64,000 nucleotides of DNA, taken from Ardenticatenaceae bacterium (GTDB lineage Bacteria > Chloroflexota > Anaerolineae > Promineifilales > Promineifilaceae). Positions 26,702 to 35,408 of this stretch are shown one piece after another. Numbering within the stretch: the stretch's first letter is position 1; the number at the start of each line of letters is the position of its first letter. The position numbers were made by a program, and so were the translations under genes. The notes below the pieces were generated by a model that was not told the origin of the DNA, made no database searches, and saw only the letters and a program-made list of their open reading frames with translations. The DNA lies in NCBI GenBank assembly GCA_020634455.1, contig JACKBQ010000002.1, positions 1,922,001 through 1,986,000 of the forward strand, written 5' to 3'.

Positions 26702-27301
26702 ATGATGAAAGCGGTGATTTTTGATTTGGGCGGCGTGTTGGTGAATTACGACGGCCGTTCCACCTTCACAGAGATTGCTCAATTAGCACGTACCACGCTA
26801 GACGACCTGTTTCCATTTTACCAAAAGCACGATCACACCTTTGGCACCGGGCAGCTCAGTGGCCAGGATTATTACCAAAAGCTGAATGAGGCGTTTGGGT
26901 TTTCGGCCGATTATGAAACGTTTGTTACCACTTTTTGCCGCACCCAGCAGCGCAACGAAGCAGCCCTGGCCTTTGCCTGCGACTTGCAGGCCCGCCCGAA
27001 CGTGCGTGTGGGCATCATTAGCAACACCAACCAGGTTCACGCAGGTTGGTTGCGTGAAAATTTGCCTGAATTCAAACAGTTCCACAGCGTTATTTTGAGC
27101 AACGAAGTGGGGTTGCTCAAACCAGACTCGGCCATTTATGAGCTTTCTCTCAAGCAGCTAGAAGTTCCTCCGGCACAAGCCCTGTTTGTGGATGACGCAG
27201 AGGAAAACTTGGTGGGAGGAACGGCCGTAAACCTTCACACCCTCCACCACACAAATTGGCAACACACCCGCCCCGCCATTGAACAATGGCTAAAAAGTTG
27301 A
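26702..27301 (+). CDS. HAD-superfamily hydrolase
   Basis: A 199-residue haloacid-dehalogenase-like phosphatase, subfamily IA. Motif I is IFDLGGVLVNYD with the nucleophile Asp; the usual second Asp position is Gly, as in YihX-type members. Motif II is IISNTN, motif III is the Lys in LLKPDSAIY, and motif IV is FVDDAEENL. The helical cap lies at about 15-85. The substrate is unknown. It follows aroC by 48 bp with a poor ribosome site. Confidence 0.88.
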   Translation: MMKAVIFDLGGVLVNYDGRSTFTEIAQLARTTLDDLFPFYQKHDHTFGTGQLSGQDYYQKLNEAFGFSADYETFVTTFCRTQQRNEAALAFACDLQARPNVRVGIISNTNQVHAGWLRENLPEFKQFHSVILSNEVGLLKPDSAIYELSLKQLEVPPAQALFVDDAEENLVGGTAVNLHTLHHTNWQHTRPAIEQWLKS

Positions 27302-27515
27302 ATACACCACCCCAAAAATCTGCCATTTGTAACGTGATTATCGCAAATTCGTTGTAATTTAATGCACAAGCCAGAGAAAAATCAGTTACAATGAGGCTTA
27401 CAATACACCTACAATTTGGCTTCAAATTTCCTGCAAATTGCTGATTGAGACAAGCAACCCACCCAGCACCTTCCCAGTTCAATCAGCCTCAAGTTATCGT
27501 CATTGCGTAGTTCCT

Positions 27516-28247
27516 ATGTCACCACAAAACGAGTTGAGTTTGCTCACCTTTCGCGCCCTGTGCGACCGCTGTCACCGGGAAAGCGAGCGCTTTTTTACCC
27601 AACAAGAAAACGATCCCCGCTTTTGCTACGAGCTGTTCCGCCGAGCCTTTGTGCATGGCAACGACCTTGCCTGGAATTGTCTATACCACCAGTATCAAAA
27701 GCTCGTCCTTTCTTGGGTAACCCGGCACACGCTTTACCTTGGCCTGGGTGAAGAAGCTGATTATTTCATGAACCGCGCTTTTGAGAAAATGTGGCAAGGC
27801 ATTCCTGCCGAAAATTTCGAGAAATTCCCCGATCTAAAATCGTTGCTACGCTACCTGCAAATGTGTACCCATGCCGTGATGGTAGATTTTGCCCGCTGGA
27901 AAGAGCAGGCGCACCTGTGGGATCGCGCCAAACAATCCAGCAATGATGATGACGACGCTTACGACCCATTTGCCACCATCATGGACCCGACAATGCGACC
28001 AGAACGCACTATCGCGCAACGTGAAATGCAGCAAATTTTGTGGCAGCGGCTCAATGAGTTGTGCAACAGTGAAAAAGAGCATTTGGCCATTCACGGTTAC
28101 TTCGTGCTGGATTTGAAGCCCCGGCAGATTTATGAGCTGTACAACGGCCAATTTGAAGACGTGCGGGATGTATCGCGCACAAAGGATAATTTTTTGGCGC
28201 GAGTACGGCGCAATGACGATTTCCAGGAATTTTTGGAGGATGCGTGA
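27516..28247 (+). CDS. ECF-like RNA polymerase sigma factor
   Basis: About 243 residues. A region-2-like part (about 40-125: DLAWNCLYHQYQKLVLSWV, LLRYLQMCTHAVMVDFARW) and a region-4-like helix-turn-helix part (about 165-240: IAQREMQQILWQRL, LDLKPRQIYELY) are separated by an acidic linker. It lacks regions 1 and 3, as in extracytoplasmic-function sigma factors, but is divergent. The ATG at 27516 lacks an SD. It heads a co-directional run with a zinc-finger protein and a TPR-CHAT protease. Confidence 0.7.
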   Translation: MSPQNELSLLTFRALCDRCHRESERFFTQQENDPRFCYELFRRAFVHGNDLAWNCLYHQYQKLVLSWVTRHTLYLGLGEEADYFMNRAFEKMWQGIPAENFEKFPDLKSLLRYLQMCTHAVMVDFARWKEQAHLWDRAKQSSNDDDDAYDPFATIMDPTMRPERTIAQREMQQILWQRLNELCNSEKEHLAIHGYFVLDLKPRQIYELYNGQFEDVRDVSRTKDNFLARVRRNDDFQEFLEDA

Positions 28248-28398
28248 AAAATGGCACAGCTTTCGTTCATGAAAATAACAGCCACTTTTGCTGGCCTGGG
28301 CAGAGAATCCATTATGGGTAAAACCAGCTTCTGCCCCAACATTGCCCCGAAGCAGCAATCTGCAATTTTTAGTGGTGCAATGATTAGGAGAACCGACA

Positions 28399-28989
28399 AT
28401 GGCGCAGTTTGAAGACAGTTTCAAAGCCGCTCTTTATCGAATTACCTGTCCAGACAGTGCGACATTAGGCAATTTTCATTTGGGGCTATTGCCAGATGAG
28501 GCTGCAGCCCCCATTACTAAACATTTAACAATTTGCCCCCACTGCACCCAAGAGATCGCCCAGCTTGAGGCATTTTTGGCGGAAACGGCCGTATCCCTTC
28601 AACCCTCAGCTGCGGAAAGAATCAAGGTGTGGATTGCCAAACGTATCACCACACAGGGGGAAGCACGGGACGGTTTGGGCACCCCCGCCTTCGCCCTACG
28701 CGGCAGCGACAACGGCCCACTCATGTACGAAGCAGGCGACGCCCAACTATCGCTGGAGGTGCAGGATGATCCGGAGCATCCGGGGCGAAAATCAATTTTA
28801 GGGCTGGTGTTGGGCATTGAAACTGCACAGGTGGAAGCTAAATTGCTGCGAGGGGATGTGGTGGAAACGGCCGTCACCCTCGACGACTTAGGCAACTTTA
28901 CCTTCACCAATCTGGCTGCTGGCTCTTACCAACTGGTTGTTGTTGGCCCCACAACTGAAATCCACATACCAGAATTAACGATAAAGTAA
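28399..28989 (+). CDS. Zinc-finger anti-sigma-like protein
   Basis: A 196-residue soluble protein. The N-terminal 60 residues contain Cys17 and a ligand set His42-x3-Cys46-x2-Cys49 (KHLTICPHC), the pattern of zinc anti-sigma (ZAS/zf-HC2) domains. The C-terminal part (about 95-196) is beta-rich and ends like a carboxypeptidase-regulatory or Cna-B sandwich (GNFTFTNLAAGSYQLVVVG). AGGAG lies about 7 nt before the ATG. Following a sigma factor gene, it is probably its inhibitor; this is inference. Confidence 0.72.
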   Translation: MAQFEDSFKAALYRITCPDSATLGNFHLGLLPDEAAAPITKHLTICPHCTQEIAQLEAFLAETAVSLQPSAAERIKVWIAKRITTQGEARDGLGTPAFALRGSDNGPLMYEAGDAQLSLEVQDDPEHPGRKSILGLVLGIETAQVEAKLLRGDVVETAVTLDDLGNFTFTNLAAGSYQLVVVGPTTEIHIPELTIK

Positions 28990-29119
28990 CGTAAGCCCCT
29001 GTAAAATTAAGGCACATTGCGCCAAACAACAAAATTTTCATCAGGAGTTACGCATCGCTACACTCAGTCTGCCGACTGATCACCATATTCCAACACGTTC
29101 AGTTTAGCCAATACAAACA

Positions 29120-32053
29120 ATGACAGCTTACACACCCGCAAAACTCAAGCGCTTTTCTACCCAACCAATCCCAGCAGATTTGGTGGATGATCTGCTGTCT
29201 GCTGAACCCGGTAGCCAGACCACCTGGCTGGCCGCAACCGCCCCCCAGCTAACCCCTGCCACCCGCCACGCTTTTGCCCAACTACTCAAAGAACAGGCCG
29301 ACAAACAGCTGCGCACCAACCTGGAAGCCAGCGCCCATTTTGCCCAGCTCATTCAACAACTGGGCACGTTGTGCCAGGACGAACGCCTGACGGCCCTGAG
29401 CCTACGCGCCCAGGGCAACATCCACGCCCTGGGGTATGGCGACCATGCCAAAGGCATTGCCCTGTACGACCAGGCAGCAGCCATTTACCGACAACTGGAC
29501 ATGGTGTACGAAGAAGCGCTGTCGCAAACGGGCAAAATCTGGTCGCTGGCCAGCCTGGGGCATGCCGATGAGGCATTGGCAACGGGAAACTGGGCCAGTT
29601 CCGTGTTAACTGCCGAGGAAGATTGGCAAGCTCTGGCTGTAGTCACCATGAATTTAGGCATTATTTACGGCCGTATCGGTAATGATCAAAACGCCCTGCA
29701 ACAGTTCGACAAAGCATTTGGCCTGTACAGCCAGCTTAACGGCTCCGGCAAAAACATGCTGCCCATGATCCAGATTAACCGGGCCATTGTGCTGCGTAAT
29801 TTGGGCCAATTTGATGAATCCATCACCATCCTGCAAGAGGCAATTGCCGGGTACCAGGCCAACCAGCAGCTTGTGGGCGTGGCCCGCGCCCAGCAAAACT
29901 TGGCCATGACCTATTTTGTTCTGGGTCGTTACAACGAGGCGCTGGCCCTGCTGGATGAAGCTCGTACCACCTATTTGGCAGACGGCCGTCAGCGGGACGC
30001 CATGTTGGTAGAAATTTTCACCAGTGACTGCCTGCTGCAACTTCGCCGCTACCCCGACGTGCTGGGAAAATGCCGCCAGTGTCGCCAAATCTTTGCCGAA
30101 TTGAGTACTCAACTAGAAATGGGGCGAGCGTTGCTCAACGAAGCCATCGCTTACGTTGGTCTGCAAGATTACGACGCGGCACTCACATCGCTGGCCCAGG
30201 CCCGCACCCGGTTCCAGGCAGAACAAAACCGCGTAGCCGTAGCCGATACCGATTTGCAAGAAGCGGCCGTTTGGCTGTGGCAGGGTAAACTGGAAGCGTC
30301 GCTTAACCAGGCGCTCGCCTGTGCCGATTTGTTTGCCGAACACAGCTTGCCCATTGGCCAGGCACGCGCTTACCTCATCGCCGCCAAGGCCGCCATGCAG
30401 TTAAACAACCTTCCCCAGGCTACCGACCTGGCCAACACCGCCCTGGCCATTGGCCAACGGCACACCCTGCCCGCACTCAATTACCAGGCATACCATTTGC
30501 AGGGCACTCTGGCCGCCCAACAGCAAGATGCCCAAACGGCGCTTGCCCGGCTGGATCAGGCCATCGAAGCGTTGGAGCAAATGTACGGCCGTCTCATGAT
30601 CGAATTCCGCGCCGATTTTGTTGCTGACAAAGAGCAAATCTACGAAGACGCCGTGGCTCTGTGCCTGGATTTGCATTTGCCCGCCAAAGGGCTGGAATAT
30701 TGCGAACGGGCCAAATCCCGCGCCTTGCAAGATATGTTGGCCCATCGCCTCAACCTGCGCATCGAAGCCCGCAGCCCCGAAGACCAGCCCATCGTTGAGC
30801 AGCTTCTTGGTCTGCGCCAGGAACGGGACCGCCTCTACCGTCGCTGGTCTACCAGCGAAGAGCTGGGGCAGCGCGGCGGAGCCGACGAAGCGCTCTCGGC
30901 GCAGCACCGGGTGGGCCAGGCAGTGCTGGATTTGGAAAAGCAAATTACCGCTCTGTGGCACACGTTGCTCATCCGCAACGCCGACTACGCCCGCGACGCC
31001 ACGCTATGGCAAGTACAGACGATGTCGGCCCAGCCCCATTTGCCGCCAGACTGCCTGCTACTGGAATATTTCACGGTCAACAATCGGCTGGTGCTATTTT
31101 TGGTAACGGCCGATTCCGTTCAGGCGCATTGGCTGGAGGGCAACATGCGACAGGTGCAAACGCTGCTGCAACTGTTCCAGCTAAATCTGAAAGCTGTGGC
31201 CAAGAGCAAAGCGGCGCAAATCGATCTATCCCTTAAAAATGTGCAGGGCGTGCTGCATAAACTGTACCAACTGCTGCTAGCTCCGGTAGCCGAGGAGATT
31301 ACCCAGTACCAAAAACTGATCATCGTACCGCATGGCTCTTTGCATTATTTGCCCTTCCACGCGCTGTACGACGGCACCGCCTACCTCATCGAAAACCATG
31401 AGTTGAGCTATTTGCCCGGTTCTAGCTTGATTGCGAACGGCCGTCATCACCCCACCCTAAACGAACCCACAACCCTGGCAGCCATTGGCAGCTCGTACGA
31501 CGGCCGTTTGCCCCACGCTGTCACCGAAGCCAGCAATGTGGCAGATCGCTGGCAAGGTGAAGCGCTCCTCGAAGGCGAGGCAACCGTGCAGAGCGTGCGG
31601 CAAGCGGCAGAGCAGGCCACCATTTTGCACCTGGCCACCCACGGCGACTTCCGGCCAGACAGCCCGCTGTTTTCTGGCCTGGCCCTGGCCGATGGCTGGC
31701 TGACGACGCTGGACATCTTCAACCTGCGCCTACGGGCGTCGCTGGTAACGCTAAGCGCCTGCCAAACAGGGCGCAGCGTAGTAAGCGGTGGCGACGAGCT
31801 GCTGGGGCTGATGCGGGCGTTTTTGTCGGCGGGCGCGGCGTCGCTGGTTTCAACCTTGTGGGCGGTAGAGGATTCGTCAACGGCCGTTCTTATGGACCTG
31901 TTCTACGCAGCATTACACACCCAACAAAGCAAAGGGGCAGCTCTACGGCAAGCCCAACTCAACTTGCTGCAAAACGAGGACACCCCCACAGCCTACAAAC
32001 ATCCCTACTTTTGGGCACCCTTCTTCCTGGTTGGCAACGCTGGCCCACTGTAA
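29120..32053 (+). CDS. TPR-CHAT caspase-like protease
   Basis: A 977-residue soluble protein. Residues about 1-500 form a superhelix of tetratricopeptide repeats (DHAKGIALYDQAAAIYRQL, RYNEALALLDEARTTYL). The C-terminal ~330 form a CHAT domain with the catalytic dyad His841 in HLATHGDF and Cys881 in LSACQTG, plus the final HPYFWAPFFLVG. CHAT proteases are relatives of caspases and separase, and cut specific partners after activation through the TPR part. Both catalytic residues are present. There is no obvious SD at the ATG. It lies between the anti-sigma-like and subtilase genes. Confidence 0.94.
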   Translation: MTAYTPAKLKRFSTQPIPADLVDDLLSAEPGSQTTWLAATAPQLTPATRHAFAQLLKEQADKQLRTNLEASAHFAQLIQQLGTLCQDERLTALSLRAQGNIHALGYGDHAKGIALYDQAAAIYRQLDMVYEEALSQTGKIWSLASLGHADEALATGNWASSVLTAEEDWQALAVVTMNLGIIYGRIGNDQNALQQFDKAFGLYSQLNGSGKNMLPMIQINRAIVLRNLGQFDESITILQEAIAGYQANQQLVGVARAQQNLAMTYFVLGRYNEALALLDEARTTYLADGRQRDAMLVEIFTSDCLLQLRRYPDVLGKCRQCRQIFAELSTQLEMGRALLNEAIAYVGLQDYDAALTSLAQARTRFQAEQNRVAVADTDLQEAAVWLWQGKLEASLNQALACADLFAEHSLPIGQARAYLIAAKAAMQLNNLPQATDLANTALAIGQRHTLPALNYQAYHLQGTLAAQQQDAQTALARLDQAIEALEQMYGRLMIEFRADFVADKEQIYEDAVALCLDLHLPAKGLEYCERAKSRALQDMLAHRLNLRIEARSPEDQPIVEQLLGLRQERDRLYRRWSTSEELGQRGGADEALSAQHRVGQAVLDLEKQITALWHTLLIRNADYARDATLWQVQTMSAQPHLPPDCLLLEYFTVNNRLVLFLVTADSVQAHWLEGNMRQVQTLLQLFQLNLKAVAKSKAAQIDLSLKNVQGVLHKLYQLLLAPVAEEITQYQKLIIVPHGSLHYLPFHALYDGTAYLIENHELSYLPGSSLIANGRHHPTLNEPTTLAAIGSSYDGRLPHAVTEASNVADRWQGEALLEGEATVQSVRQAAEQATILHLATHGDFRPDSPLFSGLALADGWLTTLDIFNLRLRASLVTLSACQTGRSVVSGGDELLGLMRAFLSAGAASLVSTLWAVEDSSTAVLMDLFYAALHTQQSKGAALRQAQLNLLQNEDTPTAYKHPYFWAPFFLVGNAGPL

Positions 32054-32060
32054 AAAATAA

Positions 32061-32140
32061 TGAATTGTGAACAATAAATTGAGAATGGTGAATGAAAGAC
32101 TCGTTCACAACTCATTGCTAATTATTCTCAATTTATTGTT
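32061..32140. repeat. AT-rich inverted repeat after the CHAT gene
   Basis: A perfect 17-bp arm at 32070-32086 (AACAATAAATTGAGAAT) pairs with 32124-32140. A second pair GTGAAC/GTTCAC at about 32066-32071 and 32103-32108 lies around and within it. It could serve as a terminator or mRNA-stability element. Confidence 0.65.
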
Positions 32141-32207
32141 ACGTCGTACTCAAGATGAGTAGCGGAAATTGAGCGGCGGTCTCGTTCATCAATGTATTGT
32201 AAGCAAA

Positions 32208-32259
32208 CCTCCCGCAGGTTCTATCCGCAACTGCCCTCTGTGATTAAACCTGCGGGAGG
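32208..32259. repeat. CCTCCCGCAGGTT-type inverted repeat upstream of the subtilase
   Basis: Perfect 13-bp arms CCTCCCGCAGGTT (32208-32220) and AACCTGCGGGAGG (32247-32259) with a 26-nt loop. The same arms recur at 50504-50559, and related ones at 34151-34202 and 35354-35404. Each arm contains an SD-like or anti-SD-like core (GGAGG/CCTCC). The subtilase start follows 23 nt later with its own AAGGAGGAG. Confidence 0.75.
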
Positions 32260-32282
32260 GTGATTTTTAAGGAGGAGAAAAG

Positions 32283-34142
32283 ATGCGCTACCTGACTTAC
32301 CTTGCCAGATTTTACCTGACGCGCCGCTGGCTGCTGGCGCTGTTGCTGCTTATCGGCATTGTAGCCGCCGTGCTAGAAGCACCGCTTTGGCTGCTGCTGC
32401 TCATTTTGCTGCTGCTGTTGCTGTTAATTCTGTTTCGGCAGCAAATTGCCCCCAACTTTTATCCGCAAGAAGAGTATCTGGTTCCTGATCAGGTGATTCT
32501 GAGTGGGCCAACGGCCGTTGTGAACCAAATCATCGAGACCGCCAACCGGCAAACCAACCTTCAGCTAGAAGAAGTGCATGATGCGGCCAACCAGCCGATG
32601 CGCCTGACGTTTGGCAGCTTGCCGCCAGCGGTTGTGGACTGCCTGAGCGGTTGTTACGAGTTTGCTTCGCAGGATTTTGTGATTGTCCTGGTGCGGCTAG
32701 GCGGCGCTCGGCCCGACGTGTCCCGCGCCATTCGCATTTTGCAGCAGTTGGCGGGTGGCAACCGGGTTCGCGTGGAGCCAAACTGGCTCACTGGCTCCCC
32801 GTGGGACGTGGGCGGTTCGCCGTGGGATGTAGGCGGTTCGCCGTGGGATGTGGGTGGCTCGCCCTGGGATGTGGGTGGCTCGCCCTGGGATGTGGGTGGT
32901 TCGCCCTGGGATGTGGGCGGCAGCTCTACCAGTGAAGATAGAAAAGCAGCGCTGCCTGCACATTTCTTAAGCCAGTGGGCATTTAGAACGATTGAACTGG
33001 GTGGCCGTTCCAACATCACCGGGCAACACGTGCGGGTGGGCATCTTCGACACGTCGCCATACCCGGATACGGCCGTACCCATCAACCGCCCCGAAACCGT
33101 TACCGTAGATGCGCCAGCGCCCAAATCGGACTGGAACCTGGAAGTGGTGCATCCCAAAGATTCGGCCAAATTGCAATCCGCCATTCCAGCGGGCAAAAAG
33201 CTGGACGTGCGCGATCACGGGCTGTTTGTGGCCGGGCTGGTCAACGCCGTCGCCCCGGATGCCGAGATTCGGCTCTGCCGGGTGCTGGGGTCAGACAATC
33301 GGGGCGATCTGTTCTTATTGCTGCGCGAACTGTTCAACTTTTTGCTGGCAACGGCCGATGACTCCAACGCACCCGCCACCATCATCAACCTCAGCCTGGG
33401 CATTCGCATACCGCCAAAATGGGTAGGTACGGAACTGCCCAGAGAAGTACAACTTCTACAACTGATGATGCAGCTGGCTCACTGCCTGAACGTGACGGTG
33501 GTGGCCGCCGCAGGCAACGATTCGGCCAAACTAGATCAGCCGGAACGGCCCAATCTGCCCGCGCTGTGGCCCAACGTCATCGGTGTGGCCGCCAGCAACC
33601 AGCAAAACGGCCGTTCCTGCTTCTCTAACCAGGGCGACATTGCTGCCCCTGGCGGGGATGGGGGTACGGTGATCAAACAAAGTTTTTGGTCGGTTTTGCA
33701 GCGGGGCTTCCACCTGTTTTCAACCAATTTGCGGCGGCGTAGCCAATTTATAGAACGTTGCCAGCCCACGCTGGACGCCTGTGCTGACGAGGATTGCCCA
33801 ACGGCCATTATCGGCCCGGTGCTTCAACCTGTGGCATACAACAACGGGGTTGGCAGATCCAATTACATCTTTTGGCACGGCTCCTCCTTTGCCGCACCGA
33901 TGGTGACCGGGCTGGCGGCGCTGGTGCAGCAGCGGGGCAACGGGCAGCTTACGCCGTCGCAGGTGCGCAAAATCATCGAGTGTGGCGCAACGCCTGTGGA
34001 TGATGCGGCGTTGGGTGCAGGCATCATCAACGTGCGCCAAACCTTGGCCAAATTTGATGATTGTGCCCGCGAGCTGGGGATTGTGGTGCAACGGCCGTCT
34101 GAGCCACCCCACGTTGAAAAATATCCCAAAAATGCTGCGTGA
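32283..34142 (+). CDS. Membrane-anchored S8 subtilisin-like protease
   Basis: A 619-residue protein. Two N-terminal hydrophobic helices (about 15-52) are followed by a prodomain-like region to about 170 ending in VEPNW. Then come six perfect SPWDVGG heptads (172-213) and the catalytic domain. The triad is Asp256 (VGIFDTS), His312 (RDHGLFVAGL) and Ser535 (HGSSFAAPM), with the oxyanion Asn in AAAGND. All are intact. It probably matures by cleavage near the heptads. AAGGAGGAG precedes the ATG. Neighbours suggest a proteolytic cascade with the CHAT protease. Confidence 0.94.
   Translation: MRYLTYLARFYLTRRWLLALLLLIGIVAAVLEAPLWLLLLILLLLLLLILFRQQIAPNFYPQEEYLVPDQVILSGPTAVVNQIIETANRQTNLQLEEVHDAANQPMRLTFGSLPPAVVDCLSGCYEFASQDFVIVLVRLGGARPDVSRAIRILQQLAGGNRVRVEPNWLTGSPWDVGGSPWDVGGSPWDVGGSPWDVGGSPWDVGGSPWDVGGSSTSEDRKAALPAHFLSQWAFRTIELGGRSNITGQHVRVGIFDTSPYPDTAVPINRPETVTVDAPAPKSDWNLEVVHPKDSAKLQSAIPAGKKLDVRDHGLFVAGLVNAVAPDAEIRLCRVLGSDNRGDLFLLLRELFNFLLATADDSNAPATIINLSLGIRIPPKWVGTELPREVQLLQLMMQLAHCLNVTVVAAAGNDSAKLDQPERPNLPALWPNVIGVAASNQQNGRSCFSNQGDIAAPGGDGGTVIKQSFWSVLQRGFHLFSTNLRRRSQFIERCQPTLDACADEDCPTAIIGPVLQPVAYNNGVGRSNYIFWHGSSFAAPMVTGLAALVQQRGNGQLTPSQVRKIIECGATPVDDAALGAGIINVRQTLAKFDDCARELGIVVQRPSEPPHVEKYPKNAA
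32796..32921 (+). repeat. Six tandem 21-bp repeats encoding SPWDVGG
   Basis: Six in-frame units of 21 bp differ only at third positions or single bases (such as CCG/CCC, GAC/GAT, GGC/GGT). Silent differences show the peptide is under selection. They sit at the junction of prodomain and protease domain. Confidence 0.93.
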
Positions 34143-34150
34143 TCTCGAAA

Positions 34151-34202
34151 ACTCCCGGAGGTTTCACCTGCGATGTCTCATATGTGAGAAACTTCCGGGA
34201 GG
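34151..34202. repeat. Inverted repeat at the end of the subtilase gene
   Basis: Imperfect arms ACTCCCGGAGGTTTCAC (34151-34167) and a partner at about 34184-34202 (GAAACTTCCGGGAGGT) enclose a short loop. It belongs to the same family as the repeat upstream of the subtilase. Confidence 0.6.
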
Positions 34203-34288
34203 TAATAATTGACGCTTTCTGCTTGTTGATTATTCCCCTTTTGCAGTGTAAGCTACGCACTGTCGCGGTAACTGCGGCAGTGTGCGCT

Positions 34289-35116
34289 ATGATTGATGAC
34301 AAAAGTTCCCCCCAACCGTTTTTAACCTGGCTACTGCTGATTGGCGGCGCGCTGATGGTGCTGGCCTTTTACCTGGGGTACGTGCTGCTCAACCATAACG
34401 CCATCGAACCGGATAAAGCTGAAGCCACAACCGTCGCTCTTATCGCCACGCAAATTGCTACGTTGCAGCCTACCTTGCCGCCCCCCACCCGCTTTGCTAC
34501 CGTCACGCCATCGCCCGTGCCGCTGCCCAGCTCTTGCGCCATGCTTAAACAGCAGCAGCCCACCGCTGAAGATGGTGAATATACGATTTACTTGCAAGGG
34601 ATTACGGCCGTTACCCTCTACTGCCATAACATGACCACCACCCCACAGGAGTATCTCACCCTGCCCGCCACCGCCAGCGGGGGCAACTTTAGCCTCATTA
34701 GCTACCCGGAAGGGGCCATTGTGACCCTCTATGAAAAAGTACGCCTCAACCCCAGCTCGCTCATCATTGACCCCACCAACGCCACTTTTGCCACGCTGGG
34801 CGAAAGTTTGGCCGGGTACAACGCCATCACCGGGGAGCAGTTGGCCAGCTACCCAGTCATCACCTCCGATTTTGCCCAGGCTACCGGCTGCAACCGCAAC
34901 CAGCCAGACGCACCGCTTGGCCGGGCCAACATTGACCTGACGGGTACACCTTTTATTTTAAATTCAGCAATCAGCTTTAACAGCTTTGGCGGTGAAGTAA
35001 CGGAAACTGTTAGTGAAGTTAGTGCGGATGGGAAGGTGGCAAATTTGGGCGTGAACGGCCGTTGCGGCATCGTCCAGCCCAGCACACCCATCCAGCTCAT
35101 TTATCAACAACCCTAA
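34289..35116 (+). CDS. Membrane-anchored GON-domain protein
   Basis: About 275 residues. One N-terminal helix (about 11-34) is followed by a Thr/Pro linker and a ~190-residue domain whose start (SCAMLKQQQPTAEDGEYTIY, then LYCHNMTTTPQEYLTL) matches the GON domain. That domain is known from ADAMTS proteases and some bacterial surface proteins. It probably faces outward. The ATG at 34289 is chosen because sequence between 34139 and it is the inverted repeat. It lies directly after the subtilase, so it may be a target or partner. Confidence 0.75.
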   Translation: MIDDKSSPQPFLTWLLLIGGALMVLAFYLGYVLLNHNAIEPDKAEATTVALIATQIATLQPTLPPPTRFATVTPSPVPLPSSCAMLKQQQPTAEDGEYTIYLQGITAVTLYCHNMTTTPQEYLTLPATASGGNFSLISYPEGAIVTLYEKVRLNPSSLIIDPTNATFATLGESLAGYNAITGEQLASYPVITSDFAQATGCNRNQPDAPLGRANIDLTGTPFILNSAISFNSFGGEVTETVSEVSADGKVANLGVNGRCGIVQPSTPIQLIYQQP

Positions 35117-35133
35117 AAAATTGGAGATACCCA

Positions 35134-35349
35134 ATGTGCCGCAGCATCAAACAGCTACGCAATGCCGAAACCCCGGCCACTGCAGAAGAGATCGAAGCGG
35201 CGGTGCGCCAGTTTGTGCGCAAGGTGTCTGGGTACAGACGGCCGTCTCGCACCAACGAAGCCGCGTTTGAACAAGCTATCAGCGAAATCAGCGTCGCCAC
35301 CCAAAAGCTACTCAACAACCTGGTAACACCCACTAAAAAAACTGTGTAA
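35134..35349 (+). CDS. DUF2277 family protein
   Basis: A 71-residue soluble protein with the family signature: MCRSIKQLRNAETPATAEEI, QFVRKVSGYRRPS and NEAAFEQAI. The function of DUF2277 is unknown. GGAG lies about 8 nt before the ATG at 35134; in-frame sequence further upstream belongs to the GON gene's DNA in another frame. It follows the GON gene by 17 bp and may be co-transcribed. Confidence 0.9.
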   Translation: MCRSIKQLRNAETPATAEEIEAAVRQFVRKVSGYRRPSRTNEAAFEQAISEISVATQKLLNNLVTPTKKTV

Positions 35350-35353
35350 AATC

Positions 35354-35404
35354 AACCTCCGGTAGGTTCCTGGCGTCATCAGATTTATCAAACCTCCCGG
35401 AGGA
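35354..35404. repeat. Inverted repeat supplying the ribosome site of the next gene
   Basis: Arms AACCTCCGGTAGGTT (35354-35368) and AACCTCCCGGAGG (35391-35403) pair with one mismatch. The right arm's GGAGG sits 5-6 nt before the ATG at 35409. Folding of the repeat would therefore hide the ribosome site. Confidence 0.6.
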
Positions 35405-35408
35405 ATAT

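Noticed and set aside
28251..28412. A 53-codon plus-strand frame between the sigma factor and zinc-finger genes, starting near MAQLSFMK.
   Set aside because: It has no domain, overlaps the next gene start and could be chance. Its GGAGG lies too far upstream.
34143..34288. A gasdermin-like pore gene after the protease genes.
   Set aside because: The membrane protein downstream has a single helix and a GON domain, not a gasdermin fold, and nothing else fits.
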